Assembly: GCA_027022365.1 (NCBI GenBank)
Contig: JALVYU010000011.1
Location: 99,742 to 163,741 of the forward strand
Direction: 5' to 3'
DNA: 64,000 nt
DNA from: Desulfurococcales archaeon
Lineage (GTDB): Archaea; Thermoproteota; Thermoprotei_A; Sulfolobales; Desulfurococcaceae
Shown in pieces: positions 21,568-29,648 of the stretch. The notes under the pieces are model-generated. The model did no database searches. It saw only the letters and a program-made list of their open reading frames with translations, and was not told where the DNA came from. Each line of letters opens with the position of its first letter. Within the stretch, counting starts at the first letter, position 1. The position numbers and the translations under genes were made by a program.

Positions 21568-22341
21568 CTAATAGTGTGAATCGGCTATGTGGACGTGCTT
21601 CATCACGGGGATTGCTGCTCCTCCATATATTTTCCGTGTATTTTCTATTGTTAAGACCTCATTGGGCGGGCCAGCAATGTATACTCCTTTATTCACCATA
21701 ATGATGTAATTGGTATAGGGTAGGAGAAGCATTGGGTCATGACTCGTTATTATCAACAGGTGGTCATGCCCCATCTCGCCTATTCTCCGGGCAAGCTCCG
21801 CTCTGCCTGCGGGGTCAATGCTTGATAATGGCTCATCCATAACTATTATTGGTGGATCGGTTACAAGGGCTCTTGCTATAAAGCCCCTCTGCCTCTGCCC
21901 ACCGCTTAGCTCCCAGAAATTCCTGTGCCAGTACTTCTCGTCGAGCCCAACGCTTTTGAGAGCCTTTGCGACGCGCTCCCTGTGTTTCTTACGTGGTATC
22001 CTCGGCCACTTCTCCCGCATCAGGAGACAGCACTCCACCATCTCCCATACTGTTATCGGGAATCGTGAACCAGGAGCATGTGTTATCTGGGGGACATAGC
22101 CGGCGTATTTCCCGGCTTTTCCCGGATCACCTGTCACGTCTTCCTTGTTAATAATTATTTTTCCCTTGATGGGTCTTATTAGTCCCAGAATAGTTCTTAT
22201 CAACGTTGTCTTACCTGCTCCATTAGGCCCCAGTATCTGTACTACTCCATAGTTTTCGATAACTATGTTTAGATCTCTTATCAATGGTTCACCGTTATAC
22301 CCCGTCGTGACGTCGATCAACTCTATTCTAGGCAAAGCCAA
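21568..22341 (-). CDS. Metal ABC transporter ATP-binding protein (ZnuC/MntB-like)
   Basis: This 257-residue ATPase belongs to the family that imports Zn2+, Mn2+ or Fe2+. Motifs are Walker A GPNGAGKTT, signature LSGGQRQRGF, Walker B IIVMDEPLSSID and switch ITSHDP. It starts with TTG at 22341. It is transcribed away from the binding protein and permease genes (22419 and 23411), sharing a 77-base promoter region with them, and should form one transporter with those products. Confidence 0.88.
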   Translation of the reverse strand: MALPRIELIDVTTGYNGEPLIRDLNIVIENYGVVQILGPNGAGKTTLIRTILGLIRPIKGKIIINKEDVTGDPGKAGKYAGYVPQITHAPGSRFPITVWEMVECCLLMREKWPRIPRKKHRERVAKALKSVGLDEKYWHRNFWELSGGQRQRGFIARALVTDPPIIVMDEPLSSIDPAGRAELARRIGEMGHDHLLIITSHDPMLLLPYTNYIIMVNKGVYIAGPPNEVLTIENTRKIYGGAAIPVMKHVHIADSHY

Positions 22342-22368
22342 TATTTATCTACCCCTAAACACTATACT

Positions 22369-22410
22369 CTATGCACGGCTAAAGATAAAGATAACAATTA
22401 CTGTGCACAG
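22369..22410. promoter_or_regulatory. Candidate operator between divergent metal-transport genes
   Basis: A perfect 10-bp palindrome CTGTGCACAG lies at 22401-22410, nine bases before the ATG at 22419. A related half-site, CTATGCAC, lies at 22369-22376 and is the reverse complement of GTGCACAG with one mismatch. The two face each other across 26 bp in the shared promoter region of the divergent ABC genes. The NikR-like protein encoded in the same operon (24265) is the natural candidate to bind here. Confidence 0.45.
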
Positions 22411-22418
22411 GGGATAAT

Positions 22419-23414
22419 ATGAGGTTCGCCCCAGTATTAATTTTGCTAATCACACTATCCACAACTATGGCGTTACAGCATGTATGGGCTGGGCAAAACA
22501 ATAGTTTACTTGTAGTAACTACGTTTGACAACCTAAAATACGATGTTAAACAGCTCCTAGCTCCTGGAGATAGGGTCGTAAGTCTTGTTCCTCCTGGAGT
22601 AGATCCGCACAGCTATAGTTTGAGGCCACAGGACATCGAGTTGTTGGAGAAGGCCGATCTAATTGTATCTACTGGTCATGTAGCCTTTGAGAAACAAATA
22701 GAGAAAATGGTTAAGGAAGGAATTATAAAGGCGGAACTGATCGAGATACCGGATATACCGGGTATTAAGGTGCTGGATAACCCTGTAACGGGGGAGCCTA
22801 ATCTACATATGCCAATCTATGATCCATATAACTATATTGTATTTATCTCTAGACTAGCTAGTGCAATGGCTTCTCTGAGACCGAGCATGAAGGACGTGTA
22901 TATCGAGAAGGAAACACAAGTGATCAATAAAGTGGCCGAGATAATATCGAGTACTAGGAGAATCACAGGTATTGGTGTTGGGGAAGCACCACCCGTACAA
23001 TATGCTGTCGAGTGGATGGGCCTTAAGATAAAATATCTTGCCTTGATCCAGCCCGGAGTACCTGCGCCTCCGTCGCTTCTTAAACAAATCGAGGAGCAAG
23101 CCGAACAACACAAGATAGAATACATCGTAGTTATAGGGAACAGTACAAATCCAGCCCATAAACTCCTCCTCGGCCTAGCGGAGAAATATGGTTTGAAAAC
23201 AATAGTTGTTCCGAGCCCAACATCTCCTTCGAGTATCCTCGATAAGCTCGAGTATATTGTCCAGGAGATCAATTCCTCTGTCGCATTAAACAACTCGGTT
23301 AGCCCGATGGGCAGACGCGATGAACAACTCCTAACTAGTCAGGCGGCACTACTGCTCGGTCTATGCACGGGCTTCGTGACAGCATTCTATGTCTTAAGGA
23401 GGGAGGAGAAGTGA
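22419..23414 (+). CDS. Metal ABC transporter substrate-binding protein (ZnuA/TroA-like)
   Basis: This 331-residue protein has an N-terminal signal sequence, a TroA-type cluster 9 binding fold and a C-terminal membrane helix (LLLGLCTGFVTAFYVL), so it is anchored outside. Likely metal ligands are His in VDPHSY, His in STGHVAFE, and His in EPNLHMPIYDPYNY, in the positions expected for ZnuA relatives. The His-rich loop seen in many ZnuA proteins is missing. It overlaps the permease gene by GTGA at 23411-23414. Confidence 0.85.
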   Translation: MRFAPVLILLITLSTTMALQHVWAGQNNSLLVVTTFDNLKYDVKQLLAPGDRVVSLVPPGVDPHSYSLRPQDIELLEKADLIVSTGHVAFEKQIEKMVKEGIIKAELIEIPDIPGIKVLDNPVTGEPNLHMPIYDPYNYIVFISRLASAMASLRPSMKDVYIEKETQVINKVAEIISSTRRITGIGVGEAPPVQYAVEWMGLKIKYLALIQPGVPAPPSLLKQIEEQAEQHKIEYIVVIGNSTNPAHKLLLGLAEKYGLKTIVVPSPTSPSSILDKLEYIVQEINSSVALNNSVSPMGRRDEQLLTSQAALLLGLCTGFVTAFYVLRREEK

Positions 23415-24268
23415 GGCTCGAACTAATTCTAGTTATTATGATCAGCGTATACGCTGTCCTTCTCTCGATAACGACTAGTTGGGTATGGGTAGCCGTGATG
23501 GCTTCATCCGCATTAACGCTAGGGGCGATAAGCGCGCTTGTTGGTGCTCGGAGGCTCTTCTTCCTTGCTGGTGCAGCGCCTCATAGTGGTTTACTCGCGG
23601 TTCTCGTGGCAATTCCTTTAGCATATATCACCGGGTACGATCCGGTAGTGATAGCCTCGCTTACGGGAGTATTACTAGTATATATGGTTGGATACGCTAT
23701 ACATCGCGGCCACGACCCGGACGTATCTACCTCGGTCTTCATAGCTTTCTCGGCCTCCCTCAGCGTTATTCTCGCCTATTATGTCCTCACAAACTATCCT
23801 GTACAGACAGATATATCGGCGATCATACTAGGTGATCCACTACTGGCAACGCCGACAGAAGCGTTATTCATGACGGGCTTATCTATTGTTTCATTTATCA
23901 TTGTCTGGACAACCTATAGGGAACAGGTTAGCATCGGGATAGACCGTGACTCGGCCCGATTGGCGGGAATAAAGGTCTGGGTATACGACCTAATAGTCTT
24001 CACGCTTCTGGGCCTAGCTGCCGCCGCCCTGCTTAGAATCATAGGCTTTATCTTGGAGCATGTACTCATATTGATACCCGTGAGCATAGCATTAACTGCA
24101 TCAAAGTCGTCGGGGAAAGCATTCGCGATATCGATTCTATCAGCATTAACAGCTGGTCTACTCGGCCTCAACATTGCACTCGTCCTTAATCTACCGCCGA
24201 GCGGTGTTACTGGAGCCGTTCTCCTCGCGTATTATCTACTATCACTTCTTGGGAGGGGGAGAAAATGA
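23411..24268 (+). CDS. Metal ABC transporter permease (ZnuB-like, ABC-3 family)
   Basis: This permease of about 285 residues has eight or nine helices and the ABC-3 family pattern: GAAPHSGLLAVLVA early and GAVLLAYYLLSLLGRG at the end. I place the start at the GTG at 23411, which overlaps the upstream stop and has GGGAGGAGAA directly before it. An upstream in-frame codon at 23363 would add 16 residues that lack membrane character. It overlaps the next gene by ATGA at 24265-24268. Confidence 0.88.
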   Translation: MRLELILVIMISVYAVLLSITTSWVWVAVMASSALTLGAISALVGARRLFFLAGAAPHSGLLAVLVAIPLAYITGYDPVVIASLTGVLLVYMVGYAIHRGHDPDVSTSVFIAFSASLSVILAYYVLTNYPVQTDISAIILGDPLLATPTEALFMTGLSIVSFIIVWTTYREQVSIGIDRDSARLAGIKVWVYDLIVFTLLGLAAAALLRIIGFILEHVLILIPVSIALTASKSSGKAFAISILSALTAGLLGLNIALVLNLPPSGVTGAVLLAYYLLSLLGRGRK

Positions 24269-24645
24269 CCATGAAGAGAAGGTTCGGGATAAGCATACCC
24301 TCTAATCTAGCGGATAAGCTCGACCAGTTATCCGAAAAGCTAGGATGCGATAGGAGCAGGATCGTGAGGATGGCTATAGAGAATATTGTCCATGATCATT
24401 TGTATTATCTCGTAAAACATAGATGTAAAGGAATAATAGTTGTAAAAGGATCAGAAGATATCCTGGATCTCATTGAGAAGTATCACGACCTCGTCATAGC
24501 ATATAATCATTACCATTTATCCAATACATGTATAGCGACCATAGTGGTGGACGGCTTCTCAACCGAAATTATTAGATTGCACCGCGAAATACTGAACAGA
24601 GGATGTAGTTCGAGATACATACCGATAGATTATGGGAGCGAATAA
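24265..24645 (+). CDS. NikR-like ribbon-helix-helix metal-responsive regulator
   Basis: This 126-residue protein has an N-terminal ribbon-helix-helix (RRFGISIPSNLADKLDQLSE) and a C-terminal ACT-like domain as in NikR. Possible metal ligands are in YNHYHLSNTCIATIVV and the terminal cysteines. Standard NikR uses H-x13-H-x10-C-x5-C; the H-x-H and later Cys here are similar but not identical. It is translationally coupled to the metal permease, so it probably regulates this transporter in response to its metal. It could bind the GTGCAC palindrome at 22401. Confidence 0.8.
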   Translation: MTMKRRFGISIPSNLADKLDQLSEKLGCDRSRIVRMAIENIVHDHLYYLVKHRCKGIIVVKGSEDILDLIEKYHDLVIAYNHYHLSNTCIATIVVDGFSTEIIRLHREILNRGCSSRYIPIDYGSE

Positions 24646-24648
24646 GAT

Positions 24649-25533
24649 ATGGGGTTGCAAGACATCCTTAATAGATATGAAGTACAATTCAAGCCAAGAG
24701 AAGGCTATTGGCTCACAAAATGGCTCGTAGACGAGATAACAGGATCCAGGTCATGCATAGACGCAAGCCTAGACCTTGGGATAACCTGGAGCAAGCTATG
24801 CCTGGCCGATAATAAGATACTTGTAAACGATGTCCAGATCCCCCTTCTAGTGCCCAGGGAGCCTGACAGGATAATCTACATCAATGATCAAGGGATGGAT
24901 GCATACGAAGTAGTCAGGAGAACAGATACTGGTTTTTACAAGTTAAAAGCCATTAAGAAATACGGTGCCCCTACTCTCGAGATAAACGGGATACACATGC
25001 ACCGGATAGTAGGAGTTGATCCCTGGACTGATTCACGGATAAAGGTAAGGGCCGCCAGGATAAAGAAGGGCGTAAAGGTCCTCGATACATGTATGGGCCT
25101 GGGATATACTGCCATACACTCCGTTCTAAGAGGCGCAGAACTAGTTGTGACCATCGAGAAAGATGAGAACGTCTACTGGGTTGCAACACATAATCCCTGG
25201 AGCCATGGGCTTAGTGATGCACGTGTAAAGACATTATTGGGTGACGCCTCCAAGATCATAGGCTTGTTCCCGGACTCTTCTTTCGACAGGATAATTCATG
25301 ACCCTCCAAGATTCACGCGTAGAACAGGAGACTTATACAGTCTCGAGTTCTATCGCGAAGCCTACAGGGTTCTCCGTATAGGCGGGATTATGTTCCATTA
25401 CACGGGAGAGCCGCGGAGACACGGTGCTCCAAGCATATTGAAAGGTATAAGTGAGCGGTTGAGGAAAGCTGGTTTCTATCCTGTGGTCTACGATAGGAGG
25501 GCTCAGGGGTTTGTCTGCCATAAACGTATATGA
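24649..25533 (+). CDS. SAM-dependent methyltransferase (COG2521-like)
   Basis: This 294-residue protein has a class I methyltransferase fold in its C-terminal half: motif I VLDTCMGLGYTAIHSVL, acidic motif II VVTIEKDE and the catalytic-type motif IIHDPPRFT. The DPP(R/Y) motif is seen in enzymes that modify amino groups or bases. The N-terminal 120 residues look like a separate substrate-binding domain. It matches the archaeal predicted methyltransferase group COG2521; its substrate is unknown. It follows the NikR-like gene by three bases. Confidence 0.8.
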   Translation: MGLQDILNRYEVQFKPREGYWLTKWLVDEITGSRSCIDASLDLGITWSKLCLADNKILVNDVQIPLLVPREPDRIIYINDQGMDAYEVVRRTDTGFYKLKAIKKYGAPTLEINGIHMHRIVGVDPWTDSRIKVRAARIKKGVKVLDTCMGLGYTAIHSVLRGAELVVTIEKDENVYWVATHNPWSHGLSDARVKTLLGDASKIIGLFPDSSFDRIIHDPPRFTRRTGDLYSLEFYREAYRVLRIGGIMFHYTGEPRRHGAPSILKGISERLRKAGFYPVVYDRRAQGFVCHKRI

Positions 25534-25544
25534 TTATATGGTGC

Positions 25545-25910
25545 TTACCCAGTCTTCTCGATCTTTTCTAGTATCTCGTAGATATCTTTGCTGAACCCCG
25601 GGCGGAGCTCTCCATAGGCTTTCTTGATCTCCTCCCTGATCCTAGCGTTCACATTATAACATCCCGACTCATGTACTAGGAATTTCTTATTCACAAGCCT
25701 TGCTATGGCCCTGTTAACGGTCAGCTCGATGATAACGTCATCGAACTCTGGGACTAGCTCGGGGTCTCTGAGCCTCTTGATTTCCTCTCTGATTTCTATA
25801 ACGCTGATGATCTCGCCTGCACTAATGTGTTTCAGGAAATACTCCATGATCAGTCTTTCGAGCTTAGGGAGAGAAAGTATGTCTTTAACACCTGGTAGTT
25901 CGTCGAACAA
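25545..25910 (-). CDS. Small conserved protein, probable helical regulator or partner
   Basis: I do not recognise this protein of about 121 residues. It is helical and charged, with EIISVIEIREEIKRL and TVNRAIARLVNKKFLVHES, the latter resembling the second half of a winged helix. The long open frame to 26099 overlaps the upstream gene in another frame, so I prefer TTG at 25910 with GAGGGTGAT eight bases upstream. This places the start 17 bases after the stop of the 25927 gene, and the two are probably co-transcribed. Confidence 0.55.
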   Translation of the reverse strand: MFDELPGVKDILSLPKLERLIMEYFLKHISAGEIISVIEIREEIKRLRDPELVPEFDDVIIELTVNRAIARLVNKKFLVHESGCYNVNARIREEIKKAYGELRPGFSKDIYEILEKIEKTG

Positions 25911-25926
25911 ACATTCATCACCCTCA

Positions 25927-26889
25927 CTAATAATACCATGTATTATAATATGTGTGTTCGTCAACCATGAATTTAGGGTTCTTCCTAGCCATACAGAAGT
26001 TTCTGAACAAACACTTATTGCATAAGGGTTCTTTATCCCGTAGACATATCTTGCGCCCCATAATCCATAGATGATCATCGAGAAGCCCGGGATGTACACC
26101 GCTTTTGCGGGCCAATAATCTATATGCTCTTCTTATAGTCATTCTGAGCAGGACGTCCTCTTCCCATGTGACCTCTACACCTCTTGTAATCTTGTCCCAT
26201 AGGGGACCACTAACCATTACTATGCCGAGCCTATAAGCTATCCTCGACAAGTGGTTATCAATTGCAAGGTCTAGCTCATCCATTATCTCTATGAGATCCC
26301 TTGCCTCAAGGAACTTGGCGAGAAGCATTGCCTTCTTTTCAACAGGGTCTTCGTACGCCCTGAAGACTCTTAGCCTCTCGACAAAACCCGGAGAGCTGAT
26401 CGAACCGTGGAGTCTAACCTTATACCCTCCTATTAGCTTCTCAACGCTTCCATCATAGAGTTTAACGAGTTTCAATCCAAGATCTCTGAGGAGATAAGTT
26501 CTCACAACGATATCTGGGGGAGAAACATCACCGACCGATAACCATTCTCTTACCTCATCAGCGCTTATCTCCGTGAGGTGTTCTGGCGAGAAGAAATCAG
26601 GGTCATCATAATATTTCTTGGCCCCAAGCCTGTAGAGCAGGTCTGCACCGTGATAGAATTCTCCATCAACATAGCCTTCGTACGGCTTCCCCGGCCGGCT
26701 GAGCCTGTGATCCATAGCTACCATGACGAGGAAATATCTTAGAACCTTTTCACGCTCATCATCTCTTGGCGGATAGTATTTCGGGTCATAGACGTCCAGC
26801 TTCGACAGACTCGGCTTGTTTTTGCCCAGGACTCTTGCAGCTTTCTCGATAATCCGAGTATCAATGCCTATGACTTCCAAGAAACACAC
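25927..26889 (-). CDS. Qng1/DUF2419-like N-glycosylase-related protein with C-terminal Cys cluster
   Basis: The body of this 320-residue protein resembles the queuosine-salvage (DUF2419, Qng1) family. Comparable segments are KVLRYFLVMVAMDHRLSRPG, a GYVDGEFYHGADLLYRLG segment, KAMLLAKFLEAR, the acidic IDNHLSRIAYRLG and LLDDHLWIMGR. That family is structurally related to helix-hairpin-helix DNA glycosylases. Unusually, the C-terminus adds a cluster C-x7-C-x2-C-x5-C (KICLRDKEPLC, then NKCLFRNFC), close to the [4Fe-4S] loop of endonuclease III. So it may be a nucleoside, tRNA or DNA glycosylase; the substrate is unknown. The match is by eye only. A small gene follows it. Confidence 0.55.
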   Translation of the reverse strand: MCFLEVIGIDTRIIEKAARVLGKNKPSLSKLDVYDPKYYPPRDDEREKVLRYFLVMVAMDHRLSRPGKPYEGYVDGEFYHGADLLYRLGAKKYYDDPDFFSPEHLTEISADEVREWLSVGDVSPPDIVVRTYLLRDLGLKLVKLYDGSVEKLIGGYKVRLHGSISSPGFVERLRVFRAYEDPVEKKAMLLAKFLEARDLIEIMDELDLAIDNHLSRIAYRLGIVMVSGPLWDKITRGVEVTWEEDVLLRMTIRRAYRLLARKSGVHPGLLDDHLWIMGRKICLRDKEPLCNKCLFRNFCMARKNPKFMVDEHTYYNTWYY

Positions 26890-26950
26890 CTCTACCAGGA
26901 CAAGAGATTATTGTTTCCATCAACCTAAAAAATCGTAGGGAGAAGAAGAC

Positions 26951-27487
26951 TTGGTGGAGACTATCTACGACTATGTTATTTCGAAGAAACTAGAACTGGT
27001 AAAGCCCACGATCATAGTCGGTGGCATCAAGTCGACGACGATCAAAGCCATCGATCTAACAATCATAGGACGAGTACAAGTCAATGGCACGATATCGGCT
27101 GACAAACTAACGGTCATAGGCCACGGACTTGCATCCACGATAGAAGTAAAAGAGGCATATCTGATCGCCAATGGTCCGTTATTCATTGATGTCCTTAAAG
27201 CAAACAAGGCTCTGATCATAGGCCGAAGAGGTTCCATCATAGCTGATTTCATCGAGGCAGACACGCTGTTCATGGAGAGATCATATGCTTCGAGAATAGT
27301 TGTTCAAACACTTAAACTATCGTGGGGGGTTGGGATAAGAATACTGGAAAATGCCCGCGAAATAGTGTTCTATGATCCACATGTGTGGTTCGAGGAGATC
27401 CGGGCCGAAAACCCAGCGATCACTTATAAGTACAGCATTCAAAAGCTCTCATCCGCGCCTCAACGACTTTCTCGCGAAGATTCATGA
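26951..27487 (+). CDS. Bactofilin-like beta-solenoid protein
   Basis: This 178-residue protein is made of short repeated strands with alternating hydrophobic residues and glycine turns (VQVNGTISADKLTVIG, then IEVKEAYLIANGPLFID). This pattern is typical of right-handed beta-solenoids such as bactofilins and other polymer-forming scaffolds. There is no signal peptide. It starts at TTG 26951 (GGGAGAAGAAGAC upstream); GTG 26954 is equally possible. Its 3' end overlaps the convergent 27420-27632 gene by 68 bases. The role is unknown. Confidence 0.55.
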   Translation: MVETIYDYVISKKLELVKPTIIVGGIKSTTIKAIDLTIIGRVQVNGTISADKLTVIGHGLASTIEVKEAYLIANGPLFIDVLKANKALIIGRRGSIIADFIEADTLFMERSYASRIVVQTLKLSWGVGIRILENAREIVFYDPHVWFEEIRAENPAITYKYSIQKLSSAPQRLSREDS

Positions 27488-27632
27488 GGGTAGACGCTAT
27501 AAGAAACAGTTCTCCAGGACTTATCTTGTCTCCGGGCTTGATCCTGCCTATCCGGCTTTCAATCTTATCGATAAGGTCTATTGCTTCCTCAAGCACCGGG
27601 ACAAGATCCTTACAGTCGCTCTCTGAAGCCAT
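27420..27632 (-). CDS. Small helical protein
   Basis: This 70-residue acidic protein begins MASESDCKDLVPVLEEAI and is predicted to form two or three amphipathic helices. Its composition is protein-like and it starts at a clear ATG, but I do not recognise a family. It runs convergent to and overlaps the bactofilin-like gene by 68 bases, so one of the two 3' ends may be over-called. Confidence 0.45.
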   Translation of the reverse strand: MASESDCKDLVPVLEEAIDLIDKIESRIGRIKPGDKISPGELFLIASTLMNLREKVVEARMRAFECCTYK

Positions 27633-28001
27633 CTTAGCACCTATATGAATCCTGGTTATGACAGTGTTAAAAATAATTTCTTACCGGAAAACATAGGAAG
27701 ATAATATATGTTGATAGAATTACTTATCATACATAATTATAAGTCCGGATACAAAGCTAACAAGGCTACCCAAGTATCAGCGGAAAACTTGTCGATTCAT
27801 ACTTGCTACGCCTTGGCTAGTACTCTGTGTTTAAATACGATGGAGCCTAGCACCGTATCTACAATTATGTGGTAAGCTCGAGAAGGCATCTTAAAAATCC
27901 GGCTGAGCATAGGAAGCGTAGGGAGATATCCTTATCTTAGCATCTATAGAATAACTATGAGGAGCTAGTACTCTGATGTTGTAGATAAATACATAGTATT
28001 A
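27633..28001. other. Long intergenic region, no gene recognised
   Basis: This is the longest apparently gene-free stretch in the window; with the 28002-28117 leader it spans 485 bases. There is a TATA-like GTTTAAATAC near 27830 followed by about 130 bases without an open frame of note. I looked for tRNA arms and C/D-box motifs and did not find a convincing set. A small RNA starting near 27855 is possible but not shown. Confidence 0.35.
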
Positions 28002-28105
28002 CCCCCCGGGGGAAAGATTTAAAGGCATATATATTCTCTTCTTGAGGTATAATGAGACCTCCTCATCGGAGGGGTGGGGGGTATCTTTTTATTTCCCCCC
28101 GGGGG
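28002..28105 (+). promoter_or_regulatory. Paired CCCCCCGGGGG elements around the decarboxylase promoter
   Basis: The 11-mer CCCCCCGGGGG occurs at 28002-28012 and at 28095-28105, both preceded by ATT and followed by A-rich sequence. The first copy ends five bases before a TTTAAA box (28018-28023). The second lies in the probable leader, and its G5 run is also the best Shine-Dalgarno for the ATG at 28118. Between them are a CCTCC-TCATC-GGAGG hairpin (28058-28072) and a G6 run (28076-28081) that can pair with the C6 of the second copy. The layout fits a regulated leader or a paired operator. Confidence 0.5.
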
Positions 28106-28117
28106 AGAAAACATTGA

Positions 28118-28522
28118 ATGGGGGTGTCTGGGATGACGGGGGTTATCTATATGGTTCGGGAGGAGGGGGGAGAAACTCCCGTTGTGGGGAGACATGTTTA
28201 CGGCGAGCTTTACGGCTGCAACCCGGAGATCCTCAGCAATGAGAAAATGATTGAAGAGATAATCAAAGAGGCTGCAGAGATAGGGGGTTTCACATTACTT
28301 GATGTGAAGTCATGGAAGATAAGCCCGGGAGTCAGTGCTGTTGGAATAGTCTTGGAGAGCCATATCTCCATCCATACGTGGCCCGAGTATGGTTTTGCAA
28401 CTGTTGATGTTTATACTTGTGGCTCTGAGGGAGACCCCATAGCTGCTTTCAAGCATATAGCCAAAAGGTTTGAGGCTAAAAGATATACCATGAAATACAC
28501 TGATCGAAGCTACCGGGAATAG
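28118..28522 (+). CDS. SAM decarboxylase / arginine decarboxylase family proenzyme
   Basis: This 134-residue pyruvoyl-dependent decarboxylase is made as a proenzyme that cleaves itself at the Ser of LESHISIHTWPEYGFATVD. The Ser of ESH becomes the pyruvoyl group, and the Cys of VDVYTCG is the conserved catalytic acid. The N-terminus has GRHVYGELYGCNPEIL. In Crenarchaeota two paralogues exist, S-adenosylmethionine decarboxylase (spermidine) and arginine decarboxylase (agmatine); the C-terminal KRYTMKYTDRSYRE leans towards the arginine enzyme, but I cannot decide. Alternative ATGs lie at 28133 and 28151. The leader is unusual (28002-28105). Confidence 0.85.
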   Translation: MGVSGMTGVIYMVREEGGETPVVGRHVYGELYGCNPEILSNEKMIEEIIKEAAEIGGFTLLDVKSWKISPGVSAVGIVLESHISIHTWPEYGFATVDVYTCGSEGDPIAAFKHIAKRFEAKRYTMKYTDRSYRE

Positions 28523-28526
28523 TGGT

Positions 28527-29648
28527 TTGGACAGAATATATATCGTCGGAGCTGGGCCTGCAGGACTTACCACGAGTTTTTTCCTAAGCAGAGAAATCCC
28601 TTCTAGCAGTATAACCGTTTTCGATCATAGGAGAAAACCCGGTGTTCCACCTTACTGCACAAGCATAGTTGGTATAGAAACCGCTGAGTTCTACAAGGAA
28701 ATACTTGGGGAGAAGGTGATAGAGAAGAAATACTATTCTATAACCTTCCATACGCCCACAAGGAAATACACGGTGTACTCTAAGAAACCAATAGCATATA
28801 GGCTTGCTCGCCCCTATCTCGAGCAGAAACTATGTGATAAACTACTAGACATGGGTGTCGAGATAAGGTTGGGGGAGCATGTTCTCCCCGCCCGCCCCGG
28901 GGCCTTGGTTGCTGGTGGGAAGGAGTATGAAGGCCTTGTAATAGCGGCCGATGGTGCTTATAGTCTCTTCAGGAAGAAATACTGTGGATGGATGCCGGAG
29001 ACAATTATGGGTCTACAAAGAATAGTTAGAGTCGATAAACGGTTAGAGAATAGTTTCCATGTCTTCTTCGATCTTGACACACCCTGTTTCTATCAATGGA
29101 TTGTGCCTGTGGATGGAGATAAAACTGTACTAGTTGGATACGCCGACTGCAAGATTCGCTCTGACCCAAATAGGATATTTGATAAGGTGCTCAGAAAAGC
29201 CGGTTTACGCCTCCTATCGAGTGAACGTATTTTCGGCGGCCCAATAATAAGGGATCTACCATACAGACCGTACAACATAGGAGGGAGAATATATTTCATA
29301 GGAGATAGTCTTCCAGCCTCCAAACCGGTCACTGGGGGAGGCCTTTACGGTATAAAGGAGTTAGTGCCAGCCCTGACTAGGGCTATCGTGAAGGGTGATC
29401 CCAGGATCTATGACCAGAGCGTTGAACGCCTTAAGAAAAGGTTTCGAAAGTCATGGCTTCTAACAAGGCTGTTTAAGCATAAGTACTGGGTGATAGCGGA
29501 CCTGTTCTCTGTTTTTCAGGGAGAATTTGAGCCGGGCCTATTTGATCTTCATGAAAAAATTGTTTGGAGAGCCCTACCCCGTCTACCCACGCTCCTGTAT
29601 ATCCTATTATGTTCTCTGTTTATCCGAACACGGCGATCTCGTGGATGA
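28527..29648 (+). CDS. Geranylgeranyl reductase family FAD oxidoreductase
   Basis: This 373-residue flavoprotein has an N-terminal FAD-binding motif (IYIVGAGPAGLTTSFFLSRE), a mid-protein FYQWIVPVDGDKTVLVGYAD that matches the F-Y-x-W-x-x-P...G box of geranylgeranyl reductases, and a second FAD motif (YFIGDSLPASKPVTGGGLYG). Relatives saturate the isoprenoid chains of archaeal lipids or quinones. The start is TTG at 28527, four bases after the decarboxylase stop, so the genes are probably co-transcribed. The 3' end overlaps the convergent pdhB gene by 29 bases. Confidence 0.82.
   Translation: MDRIYIVGAGPAGLTTSFFLSREIPSSSITVFDHRRKPGVPPYCTSIVGIETAEFYKEILGEKVIEKKYYSITFHTPTRKYTVYSKKPIAYRLARPYLEQKLCDKLLDMGVEIRLGEHVLPARPGALVAGGKEYEGLVIAADGAYSLFRKKYCGWMPETIMGLQRIVRVDKRLENSFHVFFDLDTPCFYQWIVPVDGDKTVLVGYADCKIRSDPNRIFDKVLRKAGLRLLSSERIFGGPIIRDLPYRPYNIGGRIYFIGDSLPASKPVTGGGLYGIKELVPALTRAIVKGDPRIYDQSVERLKKRFRKSWLLTRLFKHKYWVIADLFSVFQGEFEPGLFDLHEKIVWRALPRLPTLLYILLCSLFIRTRRSRG

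Noticed and set aside
25911..26099. N-terminal extension of the 25545 gene up to 26099.
   Set aside because: It lies over the C-terminal Cys-cluster coding of the 25927 gene in another frame and has no protein character; the TTG at 25910 has a good Shine-Dalgarno.
27372..27626. 84-residue plus-strand frame.
   Set aside because: It overlaps both the bactofilin-like gene and the small minus-strand gene, with less convincing composition and no ribosome site.
27700..28000. A tRNA or C/D-box RNA in the gene-free stretch.
   Set aside because: I could not find a complete set of arms or paired C and D boxes.
28042..28242. 66-residue open frame overlapping the decarboxylase start.
   Set aside because: Its Gly-rich sequence comes from the G runs of the leader, and it overlaps the decarboxylase gene, whose frame is certain.
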